The translations under genes and the position numbers were made by a program. Positions 54,076 to 63,655 of a DNA stretch of 64,000 nt are shown here, in pieces (positions within the stretch are counted from its first letter, which is position 1; each line of letters begins with the position of its first letter). Location: positions 186,001 to 250,000 of the forward strand of contig NZ_JACHZQ010000002.1 in the NCBI RefSeq assembly GCF_014193655.1, given 5' to 3'. The stretch comes from Rhizobium sp. BK313 (GTDB lineage Bacteria > Pseudomonadota > Alphaproteobacteria > Rhizobiales > Rhizobiaceae). Under the pieces are notes generated by a model, which saw nothing but the letters and a program-made list of their open reading frames with translations, was not told where the DNA came from and did no database searches.

Positions 54076-55767
54076 TTACGTCATCAACATCACGAGGACC
54101 ATGCCCCAGGTCGTCAGCAATATGTTTCCGACGGCGTAGGTAACGGTGTAGCCGAGCCCGGGAATTTGGCTCATGGCGCGGTCGTTGATCATGCCAAGTG
54201 CGGCGGTGGTGGTGCGTGCGCCGGCGCAGCATCCCAGCAGAAGCGCTTCATCGAAGCGAAACAGGTATTTCCCGACATACATCGCCAGTATCAGCGGCAA
54301 CGTCGTTACAAAGACACCCCAGAGAAACAGGCTGAATCCAAGCTCGCGCAGGCCCGCGACAAAGCCCGGCCCCGACGAGATGCCTACCACGGCGATGAAC
54401 ACGTTGAGGCCGACGGAATTCATGAACCACACGGTCGATGACGGAATCCGCCCGAAGGTAGGGTGTACCGAGCGGAGCCAACCGAAGAAGAGGCCGGCAG
54501 CCAATGAACCGCCGGACGTAGACAGCGTGAGAGGCACGCTCCCAACTCTGTAAACCACTGCGCCGAGAAGGGCGCCGAGCGCTATCGCCGCGCCGATAAA
54601 AGCCACATCCGCCACATCGGTGGCCCGGTCCGGACGACCCAACTTCTTGGTCGCGGCGGCTATGTCCTGGGTGCGTCCGACGAGATTGACGATATCGCCC
54701 CGTTGCAACTTAGTGTCTGGGAAAATCGGAATATCCGTCGCGGTCGCGCCTCGCGTGATCTTTCGCAGGAACACGCCGCGCGCGCCCTCGGATTTGGCCA
54801 GCTCGGCCAGTGTCATTCCGTCAACTTCCTTGCTGGTGATATAGACATCGACGCCTTCTATCGGCACCGCCAGCAGCTCGCGATCGTCGACTTCATCCGC
54901 CGCCGCGCCGATCAGATTGACCAGCACCTCGCGGCGGCCGGCCACCGCCACAACGTCGCCCGTCTGGATGACCGTATCGGCCGTTGCATCGATGATCTGT
55001 TTACCACGTCGAACACCCTGGACGAACACGCGCTGATCCGGAAGCAGCGCCTCGGCTTCCTGTGCCGTCTTGCCTATGGCTGGCGCCCCTTCCCGAATCC
55101 GGAATGCCCGCATCTCAAACCGGTGCCAAGCCGTCCCGGGACCACCCAATTCCTTCTTGCCCCCGTGCTTTTCCTCGTAGCGCTTGCACGCGGCCTTCAG
55201 ATCGATACCGAGGAGCGCTGGCCCGACCATGGAAAGAATGATCGCGGATCCCATCGTGCCGAAGATGTAGGTCACGGCATAGGCAACCGGCATCGCGTTC
55301 AGAAGCGCCTTGGTGTCCTCGGCAGGCAGATTGAGGCGGTTAATCGCATCGGTCGCGAGCCCCATCGATGCCGAGATCGTTGTCGAGCCGGCGTAGAGCC
55401 CGGCTGCGGAGCCTACGCTGTAACCGGCCAACCTGGCGCCGATATAGGCAGCACCCAGACAGAACAAGCAGACCACGACGGCGAAGAGTGCCTGTGGAAT
55501 TCCGTCCTGCGAGATGCCGCGCACGAATTGCGGCCCAACGCCGTAGCCTATGGCGAACAGGAACATCAGGAAAAAGGTCGGCTTGAGCGGCCCCGAAATC
55601 GTGATGCCGAGCTGTCCGATAATGACGGCGGCAATGAGCGTCGCGGTCACCGCGCCAAGGCCGAGGCCCTTGTAGGTAAACGAGCCGAAGTAGTATCCGA
55701 GCGCCAGCGACAGGAAAATGGCGATTTCCGGATAGCTCTGAAGCGTATGGACAAACCAATCGAACAT
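54076..55767 (-). CDS. aspT: aspartate:alanine exchanger AspT
   Basis: A 563-residue membrane antiporter of the AAE family. It has two membrane halves (about 1-180 and 370-563) separated by two cytosolic TrkA_C-like domains (about 210-365). The repeated GYGVGPQF and [12 protein letters not shown] patterns are typical. It exchanges external aspartate for internal alanine, coupled with AspD. The gene is 47 bp upstream of aspD in the same direction. Confidence 0.92.
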   Translation of the reverse strand: MFDWFVHTLQSYPEIAIFLSLALGYYFGSFTYKGLGLGAVTATLIAAVIIGQLGITISGPLKPTFFLMFLFAIGYGVGPQFVRGISQDGIPQALFAVVVCLFCLGAAYIGARLAGYSVGSAAGLYAGSTTISASMGLATDAINRLNLPAEDTKALLNAMPVAYAVTYIFGTMGSAIILSMVGPALLGIDLKAACKRYEEKHGGKKELGGPGTAWHRFEMRAFRIREGAPAIGKTAQEAEALLPDQRVFVQGVRRGKQIIDATADTVIQTGDVVAVAGRREVLVNLIGAAADEVDDRELLAVPIEGVDVYITSKEVDGMTLAELAKSEGARGVFLRKITRGATATDIPIFPDTKLQRGDIVNLVGRTQDIAAATKKLGRPDRATDVADVAFIGAAIALGALLGAVVYRVGSVPLTLSTSGGSLAAGLFFGWLRSVHPTFGRIPSSTVWFMNSVGLNVFIAVVGISSGPGFVAGLRELGFSLFLWGVFVTTLPLILAMYVGKYLFRFDEALLLGCCAGARTTTAALGMINDRAMSQIPGLGYTVTYAVGNILLTTWGMVLVMLMT

Positions 55768-55860
55768 GATGTCACCCGTTCGTGTGATAGAGATGATGCC
55801 GAAAACTGTAAGCGGTTTTCGGACGACATCACGCTCTACTTTTTGGTGTAGAGAGGGATT

Positions 55861-55879
55861 TCAGGTCGATCCGACCTGA
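55861..55879. terminator. hairpin between decarboxylase and aspT
   Basis: TCAGGTCG and CGACCTGA form a perfect 8-bp stem with a three-base loop, extended by outer complementary GTAGAG and CTCTAC. There is no T-run; it could attenuate transcription from the decarboxylase gene into aspT. Confidence 0.5.
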
Positions 55880-55910
55880 GACCATCCGGCTCTACGCTAT
55901 GGCGTATAGC

Positions 55911-58658
55911 TCACGCGGCGCGCTGCGCCGGCTTGCCGGTGCGTTTTGCGAGTGCTTCGGCACGTACCAGCTTCAGGCCTTCGGCGGCATCGTACCCATG
56001 GATTTCCTTCACATCGAGCTTGCGCATGAAGTCGATCGTCTCCCGAGTGATCACCTGGCCTGGCACCATGATCGGGAAACCTGGAGGGTAAGGAATGACG
56101 AAATTTGCGGAGACGAGATCAGGGCCTTCCTTCAGCCGCCGGTCGATCTCCGCATCGGCAAGCCGGATATACTCGCATCCGTCGGCACTGTAGGCGGAGT
56201 AGAAACCGCCGCGAATATCGCCTTCATTCGTCCGCTGGCCGGCATCCCTGCGGAAAGCATCGTGGAAATGCGAAAAGTTCGGCAGGTCCGGCACGTCCGT
56301 CATCAGGCTCTTCACGCGCTCCTCGAATTCCTTTCGGACGTTGGGACCGCTCTTGGCCAGGCGCCCATCGATTTCGGCACTGATTTCGACCAGGACGCGG
56401 ATCAAATGAGCGACGTCGCTGCGCGTATTGTTGATGTTCGATTGCAGCAGGACGGAATTGCGGGACGTTTTGTTGAGTTGGATGTTGTAGCGGTCAGCGA
56501 GGAGTTTCTTGAATTGCGTGCCGTCAAATCCCGCTGTGCCGCAAACAAGCGTCATGCGCGTCGGGTCAAGGCAGAATTCATCTTCCTGCAAGCTGCGCCG
56601 CGCGGCAGCCCAGTTTGATTTTGGGTCGAGGTAGTCGGTAAATCCACTCTCGCGGTAAGACGCCGGCACCATCTTGTCGGCACCGAGAACGTGGAAATAC
56701 TTGGAGATCAGCGGATGCCGGCTGACGGCTTGGCGGATTGCCAAGGCGATCTCGATCGCATTGTGCACAAGGCCATAGCCTTCCAGCTCCATCTGCCGGC
56801 GCGCCACGTCCAGACTGGCAATCAATTGCTGGTTCGGGCTGGTCGAGGCGTGGGTAAACACCGCCTCGTGGAATTGCGCTTCCACGCTACGGAACTCGAC
56901 ATCCTTTACCAGCAGCATCGAGCCTTGGCGCAGGGCAGACATCGACTTATGAGTGGAATTCGTCTGATAGACGCGCAGCTTGACCTTGCGCGGGTCGGGG
57001 ATCAAACGCGTCTTCAGCAACATGTCGTCCGACGGAGTCGTACCGAGCTCTGCCTGTTGTTTCTCATAGTCGGCAACCGATTGGGGATCGCGGAGCCAGG
57101 CCTCGATATCGTTGGCGGCACCCATCGCCGTGCGCGGGCGCAAGAATGGGGAGAAACGTGCAAATCCGAACCACGCTTCATCCCACAGGAAAATCAGATC
57201 CGGCTTGATCGCCAGGCACTCCTCCATCACGCGCCGCGTATTGTAGATATGGCCGTCGAAGGTACAGTTGGTCAGATCAATCATTTTGGCGCGATGCAGT
57301 CTGCCATCCGCTTTCAGGTTCAACAGCGCCTCTTTGATGCTGCGAAGCGGTACCGCTCCGTACATCGAGTATTCCGTCATCGGGAACGCCTCGACATAAA
57401 GCGGCTGCGCGCCCGCCAGCACCATTCCATAGTGGTGGGACTTGTGGCAGTTGCGATCGACGATCGCGATATCGCCCGGCGCCAGCAGCGCCTGAACCGC
57501 CATCTTGTTTGATGTCGACGTTCCGTTGGTCACGAAGAAGACGTGGTCGGCGCCGAACGCCCGAGCAGCGAGCTCCTGTGCCGCCTTGATGTTGCCCGTC
57601 GGCTCCAACAGGCTATCGAGGCCCCCGGTGGTCGCACTACTCTCGGCCAGAAACAGCGTCGGACCGTAGAACTCGCCCATATCGCGAATCCAGTCGGACT
57701 TGAAAATCGACTTGCCTCTAGCAATCGGCAGGGCATGAAATGTGCCGACGGGCCGCTGTGCATATTTCTTCAGATTGTCGAAGAACGGCGTCTCGTACCG
57801 CCCTTGCACGCCTTCAAGGATCGCCAGATGAAGTTCGAGCAGTTCCTCGACGGAATAGAAGATTCGCCTGGCGACACCTGCATCGGCCTGGCCAGCCATT
57901 TCCTCGACCCGGCGATTCATAACCAGGTAGAGATCGAGCTCCGGACGCACCCGCTTGAGGATCTTGGCCAAGCCGAGGGCCGACGCGGTGTTCGCTTCCT
58001 TGGCGTCGAGAGACGCTAACTGGGACCGCAGCACCGGCGCATCGTGGCGCGAGCGCAGGGCAAATCCCTCGTTGATGACGACGGCTGCTATGTTGGCGTT
58101 GAGAATCGTCGCACAGAATGCATCCTCAAGGCTGCCGACGAAAACGGGCTCGTAAATGAACGTATCGAGTGGGCGCCGAAGCTTGCGCCATTCGGCGCAA
58201 AGCGCCGGCCAGCTCGACGCGGGTGCGCCCGTGACAATCAACGTCTCGAAATAGGGTCGGCGATGCTCCCGCCCACTCAGCGTCGATGGCACGATTTCCG
58301 AAACGCTGTCGCGAATATCCTCGCCGGCGTCCCAGTCGCTTGCATCGTGCCGGAACGACCGCGTCATCATGGCGCGTACGATGCGGTCTACAAGATGCAC
58401 TGTGGCATGCGCATCGTCCGCAGCCGCGCGCTCCCGCAGCGCGGCCAGCAGTTGCAAACCTGGAAAGGCAAAATAGGCTTCTGTAATTGTCAGGTCCGCG
58501 ACGACTTTCTCGAATTCGGCACGATCGAGCGAACCTGCAAGCCATGCATCGGCGGCATCGGCGAGGTCGCGCCATCGATCGGCCCGAGCATTCGGTCCTG
58601 CAAAGAATTGGTCAATCCGGCTGGCCTTATGCTTCGGTCGCTCGACATTTCGTCGCAT
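55911..58658 (-). CDS. Orn/Lys/Arg decarboxylase, large form
   Basis: A 915-residue PLP decarboxylase of the acid-inducible ornithine/lysine/arginine type. The ATG at 58658 has GGAGGA upstream; a TTG 26 codons earlier is less likely. The PLP domain has VTNGTSTSNKMAVQALL, FLWDEAWFGFARF and catalytic Lys in NSTHKSMSALRQGS. The C-terminal domain reads SANFVIPYPPGFPIMVPGQ. The N-terminal region is about 150-200 residues longer than in enteric enzymes (711-756). It consumes protons by forming a polyamine or agmatine. Substrate specificity is not readable here. It lies upstream of aspT-aspD, giving an acid-resistance grouping. Confidence 0.88.
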   Translation of the reverse strand: MRRNVERPKHKASRIDQFFAGPNARADRWRDLADAADAWLAGSLDRAEFEKVVADLTITEAYFAFPGLQLLAALRERAAADDAHATVHLVDRIVRAMMTRSFRHDASDWDAGEDIRDSVSEIVPSTLSGREHRRPYFETLIVTGAPASSWPALCAEWRKLRRPLDTFIYEPVFVGSLEDAFCATILNANIAAVVINEGFALRSRHDAPVLRSQLASLDAKEANTASALGLAKILKRVRPELDLYLVMNRRVEEMAGQADAGVARRIFYSVEELLELHLAILEGVQGRYETPFFDNLKKYAQRPVGTFHALPIARGKSIFKSDWIRDMGEFYGPTLFLAESSATTGGLDSLLEPTGNIKAAQELAARAFGADHVFFVTNGTSTSNKMAVQALLAPGDIAIVDRNCHKSHHYGMVLAGAQPLYVEAFPMTEYSMYGAVPLRSIKEALLNLKADGRLHRAKMIDLTNCTFDGHIYNTRRVMEECLAIKPDLIFLWDEAWFGFARFSPFLRPRTAMGAANDIEAWLRDPQSVADYEKQQAELGTTPSDDMLLKTRLIPDPRKVKLRVYQTNSTHKSMSALRQGSMLLVKDVEFRSVEAQFHEAVFTHASTSPNQQLIASLDVARRQMELEGYGLVHNAIEIALAIRQAVSRHPLISKYFHVLGADKMVPASYRESGFTDYLDPKSNWAAARRSLQEDEFCLDPTRMTLVCGTAGFDGTQFKKLLADRYNIQLNKTSRNSVLLQSNINNTRSDVAHLIRVLVEISAEIDGRLAKSGPNVRKEFEERVKSLMTDVPDLPNFSHFHDAFRRDAGQRTNEGDIRGGFYSAYSADGCEYIRLADAEIDRRLKEGPDLVSANFVIPYPPGFPIMVPGQVITRETIDFMRKLDVKEIHGYDAAEGLKLVRAEALAKRTGKPAQRAA

Positions 58659-58948
58659 AAATTCCTCCACCACCGAAAGATATTTTCGGTTGGAAAAATA
58701 GGCGATTGGCCGAAACTGCGCATTGACTGAAGTCAATGATGTCAGATTAAAGGGGAATGGTATTATGTTTTGATTTCATAAAATAGATTCGAGTTCTATT
58801 CGCTAAAAACGAAAATCGCGAATGAACACGCTGCCGTCTAATCCAGGCGTGATGACAACCCCCGATAGAGCCTCCTAAAGCGCCATTTGGGTATCAAAAT
58901 AACGTGGATACTCCAGCTTCGCTTCGGCCTCGATTGACTGCGCCGACC

Positions 58949-59875
58949 TCATCCCATCGTTAGCACGAGACGCCCCCGTGAGATGGCTCCGGCCTCCATC
59001 AGCCGGTGCGCTTCGGCTGCATCTTGCAACGGCATGGTTCGGGCGACCTGCGGCTTGAGCATGCCTGCTTCGGCAAGATCCATCATCGTCTGCAACACCT
59101 CTTTGTCATCGCTGATCAAAGCGCGTGTCACCGTCACACCGAATTCGGCGCTGCGATCGGTGATGGGATCTGCCACCAGCCACACCAGATGCCCGCCGGG
59201 CTTCAGGACTTTGTAGGACCTTTCATGGACGTCGCCGCCCATCAGATCGAAAACGACATCCTGATCGCGCAGAAAAGAGAAATCCTCCTGGTCGTAGGCG
59301 ACGACACGGTTGGCACCGAGACCGAGCACATATTCGCGGTTCGCGGCACGGCAGGTGGCGGTGACCTCAGCTCCGATGTGGTGGCAGAGTTGCACCAGCA
59401 ATCCGCCCACTGCTCCGGCGCCGGCATGAACCAAAACTTTGTCGCCGGACTTGACCTCGGCGGTCCGCACGCAAATCCAGGCACTGCGGCCAGGATTCGA
59501 AAATGCCACCGCTTCCGGGAAATCGAGATTGCCCGGGATGCGCACGGCATTCTTCGCATCGGAGGCTATTTTCTCAGCATAGCAGCCCTGGGAGAAAACC
59601 CCAGCCACAACGCTCACTCGGTCGCCAATCGAGAATTCGGTTACATCGTCGCCGACTGCGATGACTTTGCCGGCGCCATCGCGGCCGGGAATGCTCGGCA
59701 TGGGCAGCGTAAAATGGTTCTTGAGATGGCCGGCTCGAAGTTTCCAGTCGAAAGGGGCGACGCTCGCCGCCGCAAGCTTTACCAGGATCTGGCCAGGTCC
59801 AGCAGCTGGATCAGGAAGGTCGAGATATTGCATGACGTCGGCCGGACCATGCTCGCTGTACTGGATCGCCTTCAT
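58949..59875 (-). CDS. quinone oxidoreductase-like NADP-dependent enzyme
   Basis: A 308-residue zinc-free medium-chain dehydrogenase. The N-terminal GroES-like domain opens MKAIQYSEHGPADVMQYLDLP and contains PGRDGAGKVIAVG. The Rossmann domain has VHAGAGAVGGLLVQLC. It resembles Qor/AdhP-like reductases that act on alkenals and quinones. A palindrome nearly identical to the operator-like site of the ligase cluster lies 56 bp upstream of its ATG. Confidence 0.85.
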   Translation of the reverse strand: MKAIQYSEHGPADVMQYLDLPDPAAGPGQILVKLAAASVAPFDWKLRAGHLKNHFTLPMPSIPGRDGAGKVIAVGDDVTEFSIGDRVSVVAGVFSQGCYAEKIASDAKNAVRIPGNLDFPEAVAFSNPGRSAWICVRTAEVKSGDKVLVHAGAGAVGGLLVQLCHHIGAEVTATCRAANREYVLGLGANRVVAYDQEDFSFLRDQDVVFDLMGGDVHERSYKVLKPGGHLVWLVADPITDRSAEFGVTVTRALISDDKEVLQTMMDLAEAGMLKPQVARTMPLQDAAEAHRLMEAGAISRGRLVLTMG

Positions 59876-59930
59876 GTCCTCTCCTTAACGCCGCCGGATT
59901 TCGTGGTGCGGCAAGCATAAAGTTTATGCT

Positions 59931-59946
59931 TAAAATTAAATTGGCC
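59931..59946. promoter_or_regulatory. operator-like palindrome E
   Basis: AGTTTATGCTTAAAAT differs from the palindrome at 41411-41426 at one of 16 positions. The 14-bp core TTTATGCTTAAAAT is identical. Confidence 0.5.
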
Positions 59947-60054
59947 GCAAGCCTAGTTGCGCCGCATCTGCAAGGTCGACATCAATAATATGGCACAAAT
60001 CCGTATACTGATTCTCGCGATTTATTACCATTTTCGTTCATTATCTCGATTTTC

Positions 60055-60067
60055 CCGTTGAAAACGG
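60055..60067. promoter_or_regulatory. possible GntR operator
   Basis: CCGTT-GAA-AACGG is a 5-bp inverted repeat 36 bp upstream of the GntR-type ATG, suited for autoregulation. Confidence 0.35.
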
Positions 60068-60102
60068 CAAAAAACTGAATACGTTTTCTCTAGAGGTATG
60101 GA

Positions 60103-60795
60103 ATGGACAAACCTAGCCAAAATCTGGTGGAAACGATTTATTCCGATCTGCGGCTCAGGCTACAGCGGAGCGAGGTGTCGCCATCGGATCGTCTGGTGGA
60201 TACGGAGATCGCAGATTCCTACGGCATATCGCGCATGCCGGCACGCGAAGCATTGTTGCGGCTGGTGTCTGAAGGTTATCTCATCGGCACGACGCGTGGA
60301 TTTGCCGTGCGGGAACTCTCGCTTGCGGACATTTCCGGCCTGTTCGAAGTGCGCCGCCAGCTCGAACCGAGGGCGGCGGCGAGTGCTGCACGCGACATGA
60401 CGCCCGATGTCGAGGCGGCGCTGACAGATGCGATCAGCAGGATCGAACAGACGCTGAGTGATGGCAACATTCCGGGGCTGCTAGCCGCCAACGTCGATTT
60501 TCGCAATACGTGGCTGAGGGCTGTGACGAACCCGCATATGGCCGTGACCATCTCGCGATTCATGGATTATTTTCAGTCCGTCCGGCTCGGGACATTTGCG
60601 GATCCCGCCGTCGCATCCCGTTATATCGACGGGCTTTCGGCCATTCACAGGGCCTTTCTGGCTCACGATCCGCTCGCCGTTCATGACCGCATGACGCTTT
60701 TTATGTTTGCCGCGGAGGAGGCCTATCTCTCCGTGCGCCGGCGCCAATTGGAAGAGGCGGAGGCCATCCACCCCATCCGCAGAAGACGAAAATGA
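60103..60795 (+). CDS. GntR-family regulator (FCD type)
   Basis: A 230-residue regulator. The winged helix (about 8-75) includes DTEIADSYGISRMPAREALLRLVSEG, and an all-helical FCD ligand domain (about 85-215) has VRRQLEPRAAASAA. It starts 11 bp before the monooxygenase gene and likely controls the pair that follows. Confidence 0.88.
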   Translation: MDKPSQNLVETIYSDLRLRLQRSEVSPSDRLVDTEIADSYGISRMPAREALLRLVSEGYLIGTTRGFAVRELSLADISGLFEVRRQLEPRAAASAARDMTPDVEAALTDAISRIEQTLSDGNIPGLLAANVDFRNTWLRAVTNPHMAVTISRFMDYFQSVRLGTFADPAVASRYIDGLSAIHRAFLAHDPLAVHDRMTLFMFAAEEAYLSVRRRQLEEAEAIHPIRRRRK

Positions 60796-60805
60796 AGAGG
60801 GAAAC

Positions 60806-61900
60806 ATGATCAAGACGCATCCGCTGAAAGGCCCGAACCGGCTGAAGCTCGGCGTATTTTCCGCCAATGCCGATGGCGGGCTGGCGATCACCGATGTGCC
60901 GGAACGCTGGGCTGCCGGCTGGCAGGACAATGTGACTGCCGCGCAGATCGCCGACCGCGCCGGGCTGGAATTCTTTCTGCCGATTGCGCGCTGGCGTGGC
61001 TTTGGTGGCAAGAACCGGGTGCGCGAATGGTCGTTCGAGACCTTCACCTGGGCGGCGGCGCTGGCGGCAGCGACCGAGAAGATCGGTCTGTTCATGACGG
61101 TGCACGTGCCGTTGGTGCATCCGCTTTATGCCGCCAAGTCGTTGGCGACCGTCGATCACATCAGCCAGGGGAGGGCGGGCCTCAACATTGTCTGCGGCTG
61201 GAACCCGAAGGAATTCGGCATGTTCGGCGTTCCCTTGGTCGAAAAAGGTTATGACCAAGCGGCCGAATGGCTGGAGATCGTTGAAAAGGTCTACGCCTCC
61301 GACGAACCCGTCGACTATATCGGCACCTACTATACGCTGACGGAGGCTGTCAGCCGTCCGGCGAGCCTGCAGATCCCGAGGCCGGTGACGATGAACGCCG
61401 CGTTCGGCGGTCCAGGCCGGGATTTTGCGGCGGCGAGCTGCGACTATCTCTTCACCACCTTTACCGAGATCGCCGGCGCTGGAAAGCATGTCGCCGACAT
61501 CCGCGAGCGGGCGGAGAAGAAGGGCCGGGATGTCGGTGTCTACACCGTCTGCCATGTCGTTTGCCGTGAGACGCAGCAGGAGGCGGAGGATTATTATACC
61601 CGCTACGCTGTCACAATGGCCGACCACGCCGCCGTCGACCAGCATATGGCCGGCAAGAAGGAATTCTCGCAGTCGCATGATCGCGACGCCTATGACCGCT
61701 ACCGCCAGCGCTTCGCCGGCGGCGCCGGCAGCTATCCGCTGATCGGTACGCCGGAAAAAATCGTCGAAGACATGCTCGCCATATCGGATCAAGGCTATGC
61801 CGGCATCGCCCTATCCTTCGTCAACTACACACAAGAACTGCCCTATTTCTGCGATCGGGTCATCCCGCTTCTGAAAAAGGCAGGGCTTCGCGTCGAATGA
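60806..61900 (+). CDS. RutA-like flavin-dependent monooxygenase
   Basis: A 364-residue luciferase-like monooxygenase starting MIKTHPLKGPNRLKLG, with GAGGGA upstream. RWRGFGGKNR, ISQGRAGLNIVCGWNPKEF, MNAAFGGPGRDFAA and GTPEKIVEDMLAI are close in style to the pyrimidine monooxygenase RutA and to related C-N or C-S bond-cleaving enzymes. It needs reduced FMN, provided by the reductase encoded next. The other rut genes are absent, so a different substrate is likely. Confidence 0.85.
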   Translation: MIKTHPLKGPNRLKLGVFSANADGGLAITDVPERWAAGWQDNVTAAQIADRAGLEFFLPIARWRGFGGKNRVREWSFETFTWAAALAAATEKIGLFMTVHVPLVHPLYAAKSLATVDHISQGRAGLNIVCGWNPKEFGMFGVPLVEKGYDQAAEWLEIVEKVYASDEPVDYIGTYYTLTEAVSRPASLQIPRPVTMNAAFGGPGRDFAAASCDYLFTTFTEIAGAGKHVADIRERAEKKGRDVGVYTVCHVVCRETQQEAEDYYTRYAVTMADHAAVDQHMAGKKEFSQSHDRDAYDRYRQRFAGGAGSYPLIGTPEKIVEDMLAISDQGYAGIALSFVNYTQELPYFCDRVIPLLKKAGLRVE

Positions 61901-61911
61901 AAGGGTGCAGC

Positions 61912-62418
61912 ATGGATAGGATGCCGCACGACGACCTGGAGACGGTCCGTCTGGCTTTTCGGGAAGGGATGGCAAAGCTTGCCGCCGCCGTCAGCATTGT
62001 CACGACGAACGGACCGGGCGGGCTTGCGGGTTTCACCGCGTCCGCCGTCTGTAGTGTCACTGACACGCCGCCAACGCTGATCGTCTGCCTGAACCGGTCG
62101 AGCTCGGTTGCGGCCATATTCGATCGCAACCGCTCGCTTTGCGTCAACACGCTCGCCTCCGGCCGAGAGGCGCTGTCACGGCTGTTCGGCGGCTCGACAC
62201 CACAACAAGAGCGTTTCGCCGCCGGCGAATGGCTACCCGGCAAAACCGGAGCGCCGCGTCTTACGGATGCGATCGTCTCCTTCGATTGCGACGTCGAAAG
62301 TTCGGTCGAAAGCGGCACGCACCGTGTGCTTTTCTGCCGGGTCATCGATATCGCCCACGGACAGGAAGACGATGAGGCGCTCGTCTATTTCAGACGGCGC
62401 TATCATCGCATCCGCTAG
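61912..62418 (+). CDS. RutF-like flavin reductase
   Basis: A 168-residue flavin reductase of the split-barrel type. AVSIVTTNGPGGLAGFTASAVCSVTDTPPTLIVCLNRSSS and the C-terminal GEDDEALVYFRRRYH-like end match RutF/HpaC/DszD proteins, which supply FMNH2 to partner monooxygenases. The ATG at 61912 has AAAGGG upstream; an ATG at 61897 overlapping the previous stop is an alternative. Confidence 0.87.
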   Translation: MDRMPHDDLETVRLAFREGMAKLAAAVSIVTTNGPGGLAGFTASAVCSVTDTPPTLIVCLNRSSSVAAIFDRNRSLCVNTLASGREALSRLFGGSTPQQERFAAGEWLPGKTGAPRLTDAIVSFDCDVESSVESGTHRVLFCRVIDIAHGQEDDEALVYFRRRYHRIR

Positions 62419-62422
62419 GCGC

Positions 62423-63655
62423 CTAAGCGCGCTCCGCCCAGATTTTAGCGAGTTCGACGAGTGTCTTGACGCCTTTCTCCATGTCCTGCCGGCTGACCCA
62501 TTCGAGCGGCGAGTGGAAAGCGTGGCCGCCGGCGAAGATGTTGGCGCAGGGCAGGCCCATGAACGACAGCCGCGAACCATCGGTGCCGCCGCGGATACTG
62601 CCGCGCACCGGCGCCATGCCAGCGCGTCGGACAGCCTCGATGGCGTTGTCGGCGATCTCCGGATGGCGGTCGAGGATGGCCTTCATGTTGCGATACTGCT
62701 GCTTGACCTTGAAGGTGTAAGAGGAGCCGGGATATCCCGCCATCACGTCCCTAACGATCGCCTCGAGCATGGCCTCCTTGGTGGCGAGACCATCGTCGTT
62801 GAAGTCGCGCACGATAAAGCTGAGGGCTGCCTTTTCCATCGATCCGGTCACGCCCGTCGGGTGAACGAAACCCTCCCTGCCGTCCGTCGTCTCGGGCGCC
62901 ACATCCTTTGGCAGGCGGCTGATGATCGCGCCGGCGATCTTGATGGCGTTTTCCATTTTCCCTTTGGCAAAACCGGGGTGGATGGCGACGCCTTGAATGG
63001 TGATCTCGACGCCGTCGGCGGAGAAGGTCTCATCCTCGATATGGCCGGCCGTTTCGCCGTCGACGGTGTAGGCGAACTCTGCGCCGAGCTTCGTCAGATC
63101 GACCTTGTCGACGCCACGCCCGATTTCCTCATCGGTCGTGAACAGGAGTTTGACTGTCCCGTGTTTGATCTCTGGATTGTCGACGAGGAATTGCGCTGCC
63201 GTCACGATCTCGGCAAGGCCGGCCTTGTCGTCGGCGCCGAGCAACGTCGTGCCGTCGGAGGTGATGATGTCGTTGCCGATCTGGTCGCGCAGCACCGGAT
63301 TATCGCTGACGCGAATGATCTGCTGTTGATCGCCTGGAAGCTGAATGTCGCCACCACTGTAGTTTCGCACGATTTGCGGCTTGACGTTGGTTCCGGTGAA
63401 ATCGGGCGCGGTATCCATGTGCGAACAGAAGCAGATGACTGGGACCGGCCTGTCCACATTGGAAGGAATGGTTGCGTAGACGTAGCCGTAGTCATCGAGA
63501 TGCACATCGGAAAGGCCGATCGCCAGCAATTCTTCGACCAGAATACGGCCGAGATTCTTTTGCTTTTCCGTTGAGGGCTGTGTCGATGATTTGGGATCCG
63601 ATTGGGTGTCGATAACGACATAGCGAAGGAAGCGATCGGTAACAGTATCGGTCAT
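62423..63655 (-). CDS. pepT: peptidase T (tripeptide aminopeptidase)
   Basis: A 410-residue M20B metallopeptidase removing N-terminal residues from tripeptides. The two-zinc site is visible in CSHMDTAPDF, LGADDKAG, FTTDEEIGRG and, near the C-terminus, GGTDGSRLSFMGLPC and FAGGHAFHSPLEW. The start MTDTVTDRFLRYV is the ATG at 63655. It converges with the flavin reductase gene and is transcribed alone. Confidence 0.92.
   Translation of the reverse strand: MTDTVTDRFLRYVVIDTQSDPKSSTQPSTEKQKNLGRILVEELLAIGLSDVHLDDYGYVYATIPSNVDRPVPVICFCSHMDTAPDFTGTNVKPQIVRNYSGGDIQLPGDQQQIIRVSDNPVLRDQIGNDIITSDGTTLLGADDKAGLAEIVTAAQFLVDNPEIKHGTVKLLFTTDEEIGRGVDKVDLTKLGAEFAYTVDGETAGHIEDETFSADGVEITIQGVAIHPGFAKGKMENAIKIAGAIISRLPKDVAPETTDGREGFVHPTGVTGSMEKAALSFIVRDFNDDGLATKEAMLEAIVRDVMAGYPGSSYTFKVKQQYRNMKAILDRHPEIADNAIEAVRRAGMAPVRGSIRGGTDGSRLSFMGLPCANIFAGGHAFHSPLEWVSRQDMEKGVKTLVELAKIWAERA

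Noticed and set aside
62108..63574. A 488-codon plus-strand frame opposite pepT
   Set aside because: A shadow frame; pepT motifs on the other strand are complete.
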